Program-made: the position numbers and the translations under genes
Notes under the pieces: generated by a model
Told to the model about the DNA's origin: nothing
Seen by the model: the letters and a program-made list of their open reading frames with translations, nothing else
Databases searched by the model: none
Shown here: piece after piece, positions 19,081 to 27,831 of the stretch
Numbering within the stretch: position 1 is the stretch's first letter
Layout: each line of letters starts with the position of its first letter
NCBI GenBank assembly: GCA_903858115.1
Contig: CAIOHR010000212.1
Coordinates: 54,571 to 118,570, forward strand
DNA from: an uncultured Pirellula sp.
GTDB taxonomy: Bacteria > Planctomycetota > Planctomycetia > Pirellulales > Pirellulaceae
Direction: 5' to 3'
DNA length: 64,000 bases

Positions 19081-20145
19081 CTACCAACGGCGTGTCGCTT
19101 GGGCATTTTGCAAAATGTCGCTAGCCTCTTGGCTTAAACCGAAATTCGTCGAGGCCTGATTCAGCTCCAGGAAAACAGTGTACTTCGAGTGATCAGCACC
19201 AGCGTATATCACAGGTGCCGGCGCTATCTGCAATAGGTTTGCGATTCGATTATTCCAGCGAGTTGTGAAAAGCTGCCCCCCTAAAGACTGCTCAGGTTGC
19301 AACCCGTAATACTGAACCATCAACGTTGCCAATTGCGATGGATCCCCCGTCAAGCCATGAAGGTTGATGCGACGCAACGACTGACTCGCATCAAAGTAGT
19401 AGGTCAACGTGCCGGCCAGATCCGTTGGTCGGGTTCCCGTTATCAACGGCACTCGAAGCCCATCCATTTGCACATTGGAAAGGACTGTAGAGACCCGCGA
19501 AAAACGCTGTGGTAACCAATGGGGCGCGATATCGAAACGCAGTACTTCGCGCAGATCATGCACTTCCCCGCCACCCAGCGAAGAAGGCTGCTGCTGAAGT
19601 TGCTGTATCGTTGGAACTCCAAGCGTATAGTCCCACAGTTGATTTGTCCCACCGGGTATCGCACTCGCCGGGCCTTGTCGCGATTCCAGGATCCCCGATG
19701 GCATCGATGCTGAAACGGGATTGCCTGTGCCCAACATGGTAGGTGACGCTGGCGTAGCCGAAGCACCATAACGGTAAGTGTCAGGCATACCAACGGTAAC
19801 ACTAGGCATGCCTGACATGCCTGTTTGCATTGCTGCTGGATGAACGACTCCCGGGGTTGATGCTCCATTTACATAGGTACTACCTGCAGGATACGGTGAA
19901 TTGCCATTAGAAGACCATGGAGCCCCGAGGTTGCCATTCGATCCATGGAGCGAATAGGATTCGTTGGATGGGGAAGAGTTGCTCTGTTCCTGGTCTCCGC
20001 CCGAACTCAGCCCACTCCCTGCATTGAACAAGGACCTTCGAAGCGACGTGCCAGTTTCGGTTTCAAATGCTGCGTAAGGGCCGCCGATAGCTGCAGCCAA
20101 CACTGCCGCGGCACCAAATGGCTTCTGAATAAAATTGGAAATCAT
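19081..20145 (-). CDS. Hypothetical planctomycete secreted protein (DUF6690-like)
   Basis: 354 residues. An N-terminal hydrophobic segment (FGAAAVLAAAIGGPYAAFE) is followed by a long Ser/Gly/Pro/Asn-rich linker to about residue 190, then a conserved-looking domain beginning VHDLREVLRFDIAPHWLPQRFSRVST with LAGTLTYYFDASQSLRRINLHGLTGDPSQLATLMVQYYGL. The tail LFTTRWNNRIANLLQIAPAPVI...SKYTVFLELNQ is also ordered. I associate this pattern with a planctomycete-specific family (DUF6690) but cannot confirm the number. Function unknown, probably envelope-associated. ATG 20145 has no strong ribosome binding site. Confidence 0.7.
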   Translation of the reverse strand: MISNFIQKPFGAAAVLAAAIGGPYAAFETETGTSLRRSLFNAGSGLSSGGDQEQSNSSPSNESYSLHGSNGNLGAPWSSNGNSPYPAGSTYVNGASTPGVVHPAAMQTGMSGMPSVTVGMPDTYRYGASATPASPTMLGTGNPVSASMPSGILESRQGPASAIPGGTNQLWDYTLGVPTIQQLQQQPSSLGGGEVHDLREVLRFDIAPHWLPQRFSRVSTVLSNVQMDGLRVPLITGTRPTDLAGTLTYYFDASQSLRRINLHGLTGDPSQLATLMVQYYGLQPEQSLGGQLFTTRWNNRIANLLQIAPAPVIYAGADHSKYTVFLELNQASTNFGLSQEASDILQNAQATRRW

Positions 20146-20566
20146 GGATCGGGACCAAACTTAACGATCTTTGCAACTCTTGCATGACGTTCATCTGGTA
20201 ACGAAACTCTCCGAGCCTCGACAAGCACTTACGAAATGCTCCACAGCGGTCGCGCACCTCCATTCGCAACGGAACTTATCGACCAGCCTCACACGACAAC
20301 TTCGAATATTGAACACAAAGATAGCAAAACACACTCCGCAGCAGTCGAATGCTAGCGATTAAAGTGGTTGTAGCGTAATGGAATGGCTTTGACGGACTGC
20401 GTACCAATTTAAAGCAAATACCAGTTGCTAGCATATTCCTCTAGTTCGAGAACGACCGATATTTCCTCCAGTCGCTAAATACGGTATTCAGATGACGCGT
20501 GTTCGTGTCACACCAATAACGCACAGCGCGCACTATGTATTGCTCTTGTTTCGGGGAAGGAATCCC
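20146..20566. other. Intergenic region between divergent genes, no gene seen
   Basis: A 421-bp divergent spacer between the DUF6690-like gene (minus) and the LpoB-like gene (plus). It must hold both promoters, but no convincing -35/-10 pair, palindrome or RNA structure stands out. An open frame from 20492 runs into the LpoB-like gene but precedes its signal peptide, so it is treated as untranslated leader. Confidence 0.5.
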
Positions 20567-21238
20567 ATGGATCGGCGAGAATGGCTTGGAATGTTTGGCT
20601 TCTTGATTTGCGGTCCCGCCCTTGGCTGCAAAGGTTACCAATACGGTCATATCATCAAGCCGGATGCACCGAACCTGGTAGGAAGCCACGAAGCAGGTGC
20701 CGAGGTCTTTGATCCTTTGGTCGATGAAGCCGTGGCGAAGCTGCTGGCGCGTCAACAAACCGTTACCCCGGATGCACCATGTGGCCCCGATGGCTTGCCC
20801 TGCCCCAAAACCATTTGTTTTGTCGGCATCGAGAATAAGAGCATGGAAGACATCGGAGACTTTAAAGACAAACTATATCAACAGATCGACTCCCGTTTGT
20901 TAGAGGCCTCGACCTTTCGAGCGATCAGTCGACGAATGGTGGATGCGGCACTCTTTGAAACGAGACTTCGTCCTGATTCGCTCATGATCCCTGACAACAT
21001 GCGTCTCTTCACGGCAGTGTTGGAACGAAATGGCGCGCCACTCGACTATCTGTTGTATGCCGTTTTGACGAGTGGCACAACAACAAGAAACTCCTCGACT
21101 CAGCGTGACTACGACCTAACGCTGGAACTGGTGAATGTCCACACAGGCGTTACCGACAAGCAGTCGGCTGAAGTTCGGAAGGGCTATCACAAGACTGCGG
21201 CGGGCAAAGTTTGGAATTACAATCCCTTCAAGCGATGA
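20567..21238 (+). CDS. LpoB-like (penicillin-binding protein activator family) lipoprotein
   Basis: From ATG 20567 (GGAAGGA 5 nt upstream) the 223-residue protein starts MDRREWLGMFGFLICGPALGCKG, a lipoprotein signal with lipobox ALGC. The mature part has the LpoB/CsgG-like alpha-beta pattern: EVFDPLVDEAVAKLLAR, KTICFVGIENKSMEDIGDFKDKLYQQIDSRLLEASTF and LDYLLYAVLTSGTTTRNSSTQRDYDLTLELVNVHTG. In E. coli LpoB activates PBP1b from the outer membrane. A COG3014 lipoprotein follows 7 bp later, a pairing known in other bacteria. Which enzyme it would activate in a planctomycete is unclear. Confidence 0.82.
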   Translation: MDRREWLGMFGFLICGPALGCKGYQYGHIIKPDAPNLVGSHEAGAEVFDPLVDEAVAKLLARQQTVTPDAPCGPDGLPCPKTICFVGIENKSMEDIGDFKDKLYQQIDSRLLEASTFRAISRRMVDAALFETRLRPDSLMIPDNMRLFTAVLERNGAPLDYLLYAVLTSGTTTRNSSTQRDYDLTLELVNVHTGVTDKQSAEVRKGYHKTAAGKVWNYNPFKR

Positions 21239-21245
21239 TGATGGG

Positions 21246-22646
21246 ATGCCAGAGTTTGTTGCCGAGTCCACTTCAACTTATGCTCCCGCTGTCGTTCCGG
21301 AACGAGGGTGGTTCTTAGCACGCACTATCATGGACTGCATTTTCGCTTCCTTTGCCTGCCTCTTGGTGTGCGGCCAGATCGGTTGCTCGACTCATGCAAA
21401 ACGACTTGCCACCCCACGTAATCATTTCTATGACGGACGTTTGGATGAATGCAAGAAAGGACTTGAAAAGCTGTCGAAGAGTCGACACGACAAAGACGTG
21501 GTAAATCTGGATCTGGCTATCGTTGACCTTCTGAGCGGAAAGCCAAAGATTTCCGAACAACGCTTGAAGTTGGCTCGGAATCGATTCGAAGCGCTAGAAT
21601 CGGAATCGCTCACTGAAAAGACGGTCTCGATGTGGACCGACGACCAAGTGAGATCGTATGCAGGGGAAGATTATGAGAAGATTTTGATTCATGCATTTCT
21701 TGCCCTTACCAATCTGCTCTCCGATGGAGCCGATGCAGAAAGCTACACACTTCAACTCCAAGCGAAACATGAAGAACTAGTTCAAGCCTGCGCCGAGCGA
21801 ACAAAATCCAACACGCAGCCTTCGTACACCCCACTACCTTTGGGATTCTATCTGCGCGGTATGCTGCGAGAAGCGACCCTACGAGACTATGACGATGCTA
21901 TTCGCAACTACGAAGCAACCGCTAGCTTGCTTCCTCACTGCCAGCCCATCCAATGGGATTTGAATCGAGCCAAGCACGGAACGCATTCTCAACCAGGAAA
22001 CGGCGTGGTCTATGTGTTCGCACTTGTAGGCCGTGGTCCGTACAAAGTCGAAGTCTCGGAGCAGCCGACCAGCGACGCGCTTCTCATTGCGGATCGCATC
22101 GTATCTGCGGTGGGCCCTTACAAACTACCTCCAACAATCGCCCCCATCAAAGTGCCCGATATCGCATTGCCTCCAACTGACGTGGATGCGGTCGGTGTTT
22201 CAGTCGCTGGCGCTGCCATTGGACCAACCTATAGCATCGCAGATGTTGGGCAACTCGCTATGGATTCCTATCGAGCAAACCGCAACGCTATCGTCGCACG
22301 GGCCGTCGCTCGCCGTGTCATCAAGAAAGCTACAGTCGCTGCAGCCAAAGAAACCATGAAAACCGATGGGCTAGCTTCCGTAGGGATGGATATTGCAGGA
22401 ATAGCCTGGGAAGCAACGGAAGGTGCCGACACTCGATGCTGGGGATTGTTGCCGAACGATATCCAAGTCATGCGAATCGAGACTCCGAAAGGAACTCCTT
22501 CTATCCAACTGACTCCCTTGCGTGGGGGCAGACCTGTCGGTCCTTCCAAGCAGATAGACGTTACAGTCATCGATGGGCGAAACACCTACGTTCTGTGCTG
22601 GTTTCCTGACGCACGCAGTCAGAGCCAAGTGATTACTGCCCAATAA
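21246..22646 (+). CDS. COG3014 family lipoprotein
   Basis: 466 residues from ATG 21246. The membrane/lipoprotein segment (MDCIFASFACLLVCGQIGCSTHAKR) begins at M29 of this start, so ATG 21330 is an alternative start. The mature part has TPR-like helices, a WTDDQVRSYAGEDYEKILIHAFLALTNLL motif typical of COG3014, and a Pro/Ala-rich C-terminal domain ending in beta strands (STPSIQLTPLRGGRP, RNTYVLCWFPD). COG3014 proteins are uncharacterised outer-membrane lipoproteins that occur with LpoB homologues. It forms a two-gene operon with the upstream gene. Function unknown. Confidence 0.78.
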   Translation: MPEFVAESTSTYAPAVVPERGWFLARTIMDCIFASFACLLVCGQIGCSTHAKRLATPRNHFYDGRLDECKKGLEKLSKSRHDKDVVNLDLAIVDLLSGKPKISEQRLKLARNRFEALESESLTEKTVSMWTDDQVRSYAGEDYEKILIHAFLALTNLLSDGADAESYTLQLQAKHEELVQACAERTKSNTQPSYTPLPLGFYLRGMLREATLRDYDDAIRNYEATASLLPHCQPIQWDLNRAKHGTHSQPGNGVVYVFALVGRGPYKVEVSEQPTSDALLIADRIVSAVGPYKLPPTIAPIKVPDIALPPTDVDAVGVSVAGAAIGPTYSIADVGQLAMDSYRANRNAIVARAVARRVIKKATVAAAKETMKTDGLASVGMDIAGIAWEATEGADTRCWGLLPNDIQVMRIETPKGTPSIQLTPLRGGRPVGPSKQIDVTVIDGRNTYVLCWFPDARSQSQVITAQ

Positions 22647-22688
22647 ACACGACGCTATCGAGCCGCACCAGTAATTTCAAGAATTTCA

Positions 22689-23384
22689 TTAACGCGACAT
22701 TTCGAAATGTTCAGCCTCAAGGAAGTAATAGACGCCGTCGAGCCCATCGACATGTCTCGGATTAAGATCGACATAGAAAGTGCCCGCCAATGAGTGCTGC
22801 CTGAACGACTTTTGTGCAAACTTGTCGTTCGTCAAACGAACTTCGATCATATGTGTCTTAGGTGGTTGAGTACCGAAGCAGCAGGTAGCCCAGTCTGGGA
22901 CCAGCACGAACGTTTTCGCATTCGTACTTGATACCGATGTTGGGTGGATATAACCCTTCAGAAAGATTTTCTTGCCGTTCATCTCAAAGGCAGCCTGCGT
23001 TGGAATGTCCTGACCACCCGTTGGGCTCTTTAAAGCTCCAAACGAAACCCGCTCGTAACCCTCGGGAACCTCAGTAAAGTAAACATACAAATGCTTCGCA
23101 GGAGCAGCGATCAACAACGTAACACCCAAAACAAGTCCAATCCAAGCCCAGACTTTTCCCGTGAGCTCTTCGCTGTACTTTTTCAAATTTCCAAATGCTG
23201 CAAAAGCAAAAATGACGGCGAGTAAGGGTAGAAAAGTCAGTAGCGGCGATACCCACGCCATCAATCCCATGACAGCAAAGGTTGTTGCAAGAATTGCGGC
23301 GCGGCTCAATGCCTTGTAAGTAAACTCAGCATCATCCGACGAGGAGGAGTACTCGCTATCAACGTTTTCCGTAGTCTGTAGCAT
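22689..23384 (-). CDS. DUF3299-like membrane-anchored protein
   Basis: 231 residues. An acidic N-terminus is followed by two or three membrane helices (AAILATTFAVMGLMAWV, FLPLLAVIFAFAAFG, WAWIGLVLGVTLLIAA) resembling DUF4190. An extracytoplasmic domain then carries NGKKIFLKGYIHPTS, TFVLVPDWATCCFGTQPPKTHMIEVRL and GTFYVDLNP. The two adjacent cysteines in CCFG and the strand pattern match DUF3299-type proteins found with transport lipoproteins. No enzymatic role can be assigned. It lies 53 bp downstream of the next gene on the same strand. Confidence 0.7.
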   Translation of the reverse strand: MLQTTENVDSEYSSSSDDAEFTYKALSRAAILATTFAVMGLMAWVSPLLTFLPLLAVIFAFAAFGNLKKYSEELTGKVWAWIGLVLGVTLLIAAPAKHLYVYFTEVPEGYERVSFGALKSPTGGQDIPTQAAFEMNGKKIFLKGYIHPTSVSSTNAKTFVLVPDWATCCFGTQPPKTHMIEVRLTNDKFAQKSFRQHSLAGTFYVDLNPRHVDGLDGVYYFLEAEHFEMSR

Positions 23385-23437
23385 CTATCGAAGTGGGGTG
23401 TCAGGTGAATAAGGACAGATTCGAACATTCAAGGAAA

Positions 23438-24883
23438 TCAACGTCCAGCAGTGGCAAGGCACCACAGCACCGATCCAAAGGTCAATGTCGCAAGCATAAC
23501 TACGGCCAACGATGCTTGCTGGTTCAATAGGTTAGGTATCGCAGGGTAAAGTGCAAGCTCGGGGGCTTCCGCACCAGGCAAAGAAACGACCCGGACTGTG
23601 CGGCGTGCTTCGATTCGGCTTAGCAAAAGTGCGGACTGCGATTTCTCAGAATCGGACTGAGCGAGTAGTCCGGCCTGACGAAGAGGTGGATTATTCCAGC
23701 TCGTCGGGCCTTTCTTCGGACCTGCGGGTACAGGGATAGGGAAAAAAGTTTTCGAGCGTTTGACTGCTGCCGGATCGATCTTCTCCATTTCGGCAATCTT
23801 GTCTTTGGCCTCAGGTAGCGGACACGCTCGCATGTAATTGACGATCGGCATGCGTATCCAAACGTACTCGTCCTTTGCATCGCGGAACAATTCAAAGAGT
23901 TTGTCGACCTGTGTCCACTCTTCCATTCTCGCCAAGTCTGGGATGATCAAATCCGCAAGATCTGGCCGATCCAAAAGCGTGCACATAGATTTTGCAACGG
24001 CCTCTTTCTTGAGGACAACTCCCTCCGTAGAGTGGAATCGAAGCGCCATGACAGCGGCGAAGATATCTACATACTGAGAATCTTTATTCTTCAGAATGGA
24101 TTCAACTATAAGTGGCAAACCCGCATCTCCATGAAGATTCAGATAGGCTGCAATCAGGGAATCAAGTCCGACGCGGTCCTCTGCTTTCGTACTTTTGATC
24201 ATGCTCTCCATCCACTGGACGTCTTCAGGTAAACCGCAGACTCCAAGCATGGTATAGTAAAGTCTCTTGCGATCGGGAGCCATTTTCGGATCCTTGCACC
24301 AAGCAATAAGTTTCTCTCGCTTCATTTTGCTCTTGAGGCGCACGATCTCGTCATAAGGACTAAGTGCAAATTCGTCGTAGCAATCGCGAGACAATAGTGC
24401 ATCGGGATGCTCAAAATACTGTTGGAAAAAGTCCAATCGCTCAATCGGGTCTTCCGGCAGTTTCGTCAACTTGACAATGTATTGCTCAGCTTCACCACTC
24501 AGCGGAACCGGCGATGACCAAACCAAATCTCGCGGGTCCACTCCTTGCATCAAGAATCGCTTCGTTGACTTGCCTGGACCAAAATAAGTGGCCTGAAAAA
24601 CCTGACCGACCTTGACCAAAGAATCTCCCTTGAGAAGAGACTCCATTTTGAAGTTGGCAGCGCCATCTATGTCATCTCGACCGTCGGAAACCAATGTCGC
24701 AATTCCGACCACATCCATCGACAGCATTTCTTGCCGCAGAGTTTGCCCTGCCGCCGTACAAAACGGACAAATGGCGAGCCCACGATTGGCCCCAAACGTG
24801 ATCAATGTGATGGCCCAGAGAATCGTTAAAACCCTGATCATCGGAAATACCCTCATCCTCGGAATCGGTTCGAAAATGTTCAT
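23438..24883 (-). CDS. Planctomycete conserved membrane-anchored protein with HEAT-like helices
   Basis: 481 residues. A signal peptide (MIRVLTILWAITLITFGANRGLA) is followed at once by ICPFCTAAG, a CPxC pair that recurs in a planctomycete family. Next come a beta-rich region (VVGIATLVSDGRDDI...KVGQVFQATYFGPG), a long alpha-helical region with HEAT/Armadillo-like repeats, a low-complexity stretch and a C-terminal membrane helix (LAVVMLATLTFGSVLWCLATAG). Start candidates are residues 1, 10 and 15; the signal peptide suggests residue 10 or 15. Function unknown. Probably anchored in the cytoplasmic membrane facing outward. Confidence 0.7.
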   Translation of the reverse strand: MNIFEPIPRMRVFPMIRVLTILWAITLITFGANRGLAICPFCTAAGQTLRQEMLSMDVVGIATLVSDGRDDIDGAANFKMESLLKGDSLVKVGQVFQATYFGPGKSTKRFLMQGVDPRDLVWSSPVPLSGEAEQYIVKLTKLPEDPIERLDFFQQYFEHPDALLSRDCYDEFALSPYDEIVRLKSKMKREKLIAWCKDPKMAPDRKRLYYTMLGVCGLPEDVQWMESMIKSTKAEDRVGLDSLIAAYLNLHGDAGLPLIVESILKNKDSQYVDIFAAVMALRFHSTEGVVLKKEAVAKSMCTLLDRPDLADLIIPDLARMEEWTQVDKLFELFRDAKDEYVWIRMPIVNYMRACPLPEAKDKIAEMEKIDPAAVKRSKTFFPIPVPAGPKKGPTSWNNPPLRQAGLLAQSDSEKSQSALLLSRIEARRTVRVVSLPGAEAPELALYPAIPNLLNQQASLAVVMLATLTFGSVLWCLATAGR

Positions 24884-25005
24884 GCCCTATAACGCTTCCG
24901 TAATTTAAGTCATTGGAAGCGGATCAGACTAGGACTCAACCCGAGAAATCGTGAAAAGTCTTCCGATTGTAAGAGTTATAGCAGGCTTCAAGACAAATCC
25001 CGGAC

Positions 25006-27816
25006 CTATTCGACAAATCGAAAGTCCAGACTGCTCATGAGCTGATGAACCAAACCCACATAGGATTCCGACGATCCACCAACCAGAATCGACTTTGCCC
25101 AGTCGATTTCCTCGTTCGAAGGACGCCGACTTAGCATCCAACCGAATAACTCCTCGATTCTCGCGTCTTCATCTTGATTGCTAGTGCTTGCTAAAAAACG
25201 ACTAGCAATCTTTGTTGCACGTGTGCTTATCCACGGACTATTAAGCATGAGCAACGCCTGCCCTGACACCGTGCTCCTGCTTCGTTGCCCCGATGAAAAA
25301 CTCGGATTTGCTCCGTCGAACTCTACAAACAATTCCGGCAACGAATTCCGAAACCACGGACCATACACGGAGCGATACCGCACAGTGTGCTGGAAACGAT
25401 AATCTTCCTTCATGCTGGCAGGAACTACACTGTCGCGAAGAATGTTCCCATCGAGCTCACCTGACAAACGAAGCACAGTGTCTCGAATTGCTTCGGGCGA
25501 CAACCGCCGCACGTTGGCACGACCATAGTACCGATTATCCGGATCCAATTGATAATCCGCATCAGTGGTTTTGGATGCCAGTTGGTAAGCTCGCGACGTG
25601 ACAATCTCTCGAACTAACCACTTCGTGGACCATCCATGTTCTATAAACTGTGTCGTCAACCAATCCAAAAGCTCCGGATGGGTTGGTTGTTCCCCGGTCG
25701 TTCCAAAGTTATCAACGGTCCGAACAAGACCCGTTCCCATCAACCATTTCCAAACACGATTCACATAAACACGCGCAGTCAATGGATTCTTTGACGAAGT
25801 CGCCCAACGCGCCAACTCCAACCGTCCATCGCTCTTAGATTCAATGCGAATATCCTCATCGAACGAGAGGCAGGTCAAAAAGCCTCGCGTGGATTGTTCG
25901 CCCAACTGATGCACCGACCCTCGAACATGGACCTTTAGGTCGACGGGTTCCTTGGACGCACGAAGCGATACGACCATCGGACGGGAACCGGCAACCTTCT
26001 CGTATTCCTTTAGATTCTTTTCCATCGAAGCAATACGATCCTTCAGTTCTACCTCGGGCTCTGGATCCGCAATCGCCACCGATTCCAATGGTGATGCTTG
26101 GTCCGCAACACTCAAAAATTGAACCCCATCGGCGATGACATGCCCATTTGCCATTTCTGTCGAGATTTCAACAGCCGCACGACCACCGGTTTCGAATGTA
26201 TATTCTCCTATGGGATGCCATAACCCATCCTTCGGGGTCACTCTCTGATTGATCTGAACAACATCCTCACCGTCCGCACTGAAAACCTTGACTCTCGTAT
26301 TGGTGGCTCGATTCTCTCCTGGCGCGTACGATACACGGATCAAATACCGACCGGGTGGAATCGCCATCGGTTCGAAAACCACACTCTTGATCATCGTCGA
26401 ATCATGAGAATCATGGAGATACCCTGTTTCCAAATAGGCGGCTATCGATGAAGAGTTTGTCCAGTTACCTCGCTTCTCTGCTTTCGAGTCATCTATCACA
26501 ATACCTGGCAATTGAGATACAGCAACAATCTTGCCAGAGGCCGGATTCTTTCCAACTCTCTTCTTCAAAGCATCCAATTCTTTTTTTATCGACTTCAGGT
26601 TTTTTTCGGCCTCGTTAAAGTCGCTCTCTTGCTCGGACGGCAAAGGTAATGGCATGCGAACCCATTGCGAGACATTGCTATGCTCGATCGCTACCGAAGA
26701 CTTCAATATGCTTGCCAAGGCATAGTAGTCCTTCGTAGGGATCGGGTCGAACTTGTGATCATGACAACGGGCACAACCTAACGTTTGACCGAAAATCGCC
26801 TTGCCGATCACATCGAGTTGCTCGTCAATGTAATCCATCTCTAATTGTTTCTTATCCTGCTCCTCTAGGTTCGTATCCCCAAGAGCCAGCATACTCGTTG
26901 CAGCCCACTGGTCTTGTCGGATACGGATATCGTCACTATGCATTAAATCCCCTGCAAGTTGCTCTTGTAGGAACAAATCGATGGGTTTGTCTTGATTGAA
27001 CGAGTCGATCAAGTATTGGCGATATCTCCATGCGTCATGCACTACAAAACCACGAAGCGTGATGGATTCCGCAAATCTCACCAAGTCCATCCAGTGCCGC
27101 GCGAAATGCTCGCCGAATTGCGGCGACGCCAAGATCTGATCGACAGAATCTTCATATGCCAATTTCGCGAAACCAGACTCGGGAATCGATCGCGTCCCCA
27201 GAAGATCAACACTGAGCCTTTGAGCAAGCACATCCGGGGAGGCGATGTCTAAGTCGGAAAGCCCCGCATCCTGGCGTTGTTTCTGAAGAAAAGCATCAAT
27301 CGAAGAACCCGCATGTTGATTTGGTGGCATCAATGCAGTGTCCACAGGGCGGTAAGCCCAATGGTTTTTTGCCTCCGATACCGGCAACCCAATTTGCTTC
27401 TTCGTGGAAACTTGGGTTCGCTCGCGTGGGTCCAGAGCTCCACTCTCTAACCACTGCCGTAAAGTATCCAAATCCCGTTCACTCAGTTTTCCATCGGGTG
27501 GCATGCGAAGCTTTGGATTGCGATACTCGACCGCTTTCCATAACAAACTTTTGTCCCACGAATTCAAATCAATCGCAGGCCCCGAGTCTCCCCCCGTTTC
27601 CCAATCCGCACGTGAATCAAGACTTAGGCCACCGTTCAGCTCAGACTCGTGGGAATGGCAATCCATGCACTGTTTGAGCAAAAGCGGTCGAACCTTAGAC
27701 TCAAAAAAATCTAACCGCTCGCGTGTGTCAAGAACATCAGCCTGTTGAGCGGCCGATCTCGACAGACTCCAGCAACTCATCAAAGCCAACAATGATATCC
27801 ATGTCGTTCGTTTCAT
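25006..27816 (-). CDS. PSCyt1-DUF1549-DUF1553 planctomycete cytochrome-type protein
   Basis: 936 residues with signal peptide MKRTTWISLLALMSCWSLSRSAAQQ. The N-terminal cytochrome domain carries CMDCH at about residue 50 and a MPPDG axial region. DUF1549 follows (SIDAFLQKQRQDAGL...FARHWMDLVRFAES), then CARCHDHKFDPIPTKDYYALA, a second CxxCH motif. A golvesin/xanthan lyase-like beta domain lies in the middle (GRYLIRVSYAPGENRATNTRVKV...IADGVQFL). DUF1553 ends the protein (NPLTARVYVNRVWKWLMGTGLVRTVDNFGTTGEQPTHPELLDWL). These proteins are abundant in Planctomycetes and lie beside DUF1501 or sulfatase genes. Their role, perhaps in polysaccharide or redox metabolism, is unproven. Confidence 0.88.
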   Translation of the reverse strand: MKRTTWISLLALMSCWSLSRSAAQQADVLDTRERLDFFESKVRPLLLKQCMDCHSHESELNGGLSLDSRADWETGGDSGPAIDLNSWDKSLLWKAVEYRNPKLRMPPDGKLSERDLDTLRQWLESGALDPRERTQVSTKKQIGLPVSEAKNHWAYRPVDTALMPPNQHAGSSIDAFLQKQRQDAGLSDLDIASPDVLAQRLSVDLLGTRSIPESGFAKLAYEDSVDQILASPQFGEHFARHWMDLVRFAESITLRGFVVHDAWRYRQYLIDSFNQDKPIDLFLQEQLAGDLMHSDDIRIRQDQWAATSMLALGDTNLEEQDKKQLEMDYIDEQLDVIGKAIFGQTLGCARCHDHKFDPIPTKDYYALASILKSSVAIEHSNVSQWVRMPLPLPSEQESDFNEAEKNLKSIKKELDALKKRVGKNPASGKIVAVSQLPGIVIDDSKAEKRGNWTNSSSIAAYLETGYLHDSHDSTMIKSVVFEPMAIPPGRYLIRVSYAPGENRATNTRVKVFSADGEDVVQINQRVTPKDGLWHPIGEYTFETGGRAAVEISTEMANGHVIADGVQFLSVADQASPLESVAIADPEPEVELKDRIASMEKNLKEYEKVAGSRPMVVSLRASKEPVDLKVHVRGSVHQLGEQSTRGFLTCLSFDEDIRIESKSDGRLELARWATSSKNPLTARVYVNRVWKWLMGTGLVRTVDNFGTTGEQPTHPELLDWLTTQFIEHGWSTKWLVREIVTSRAYQLASKTTDADYQLDPDNRYYGRANVRRLSPEAIRDTVLRLSGELDGNILRDSVVPASMKEDYRFQHTVRYRSVYGPWFRNSLPELFVEFDGANPSFSSGQRSRSTVSGQALLMLNSPWISTRATKIASRFLASTSNQDEDARIEELFGWMLSRRPSNEEIDWAKSILVGGSSESYVGLVHQLMSSLDFRFVE

Positions 27817-27831
27817 CCGATTCGCCTACTT

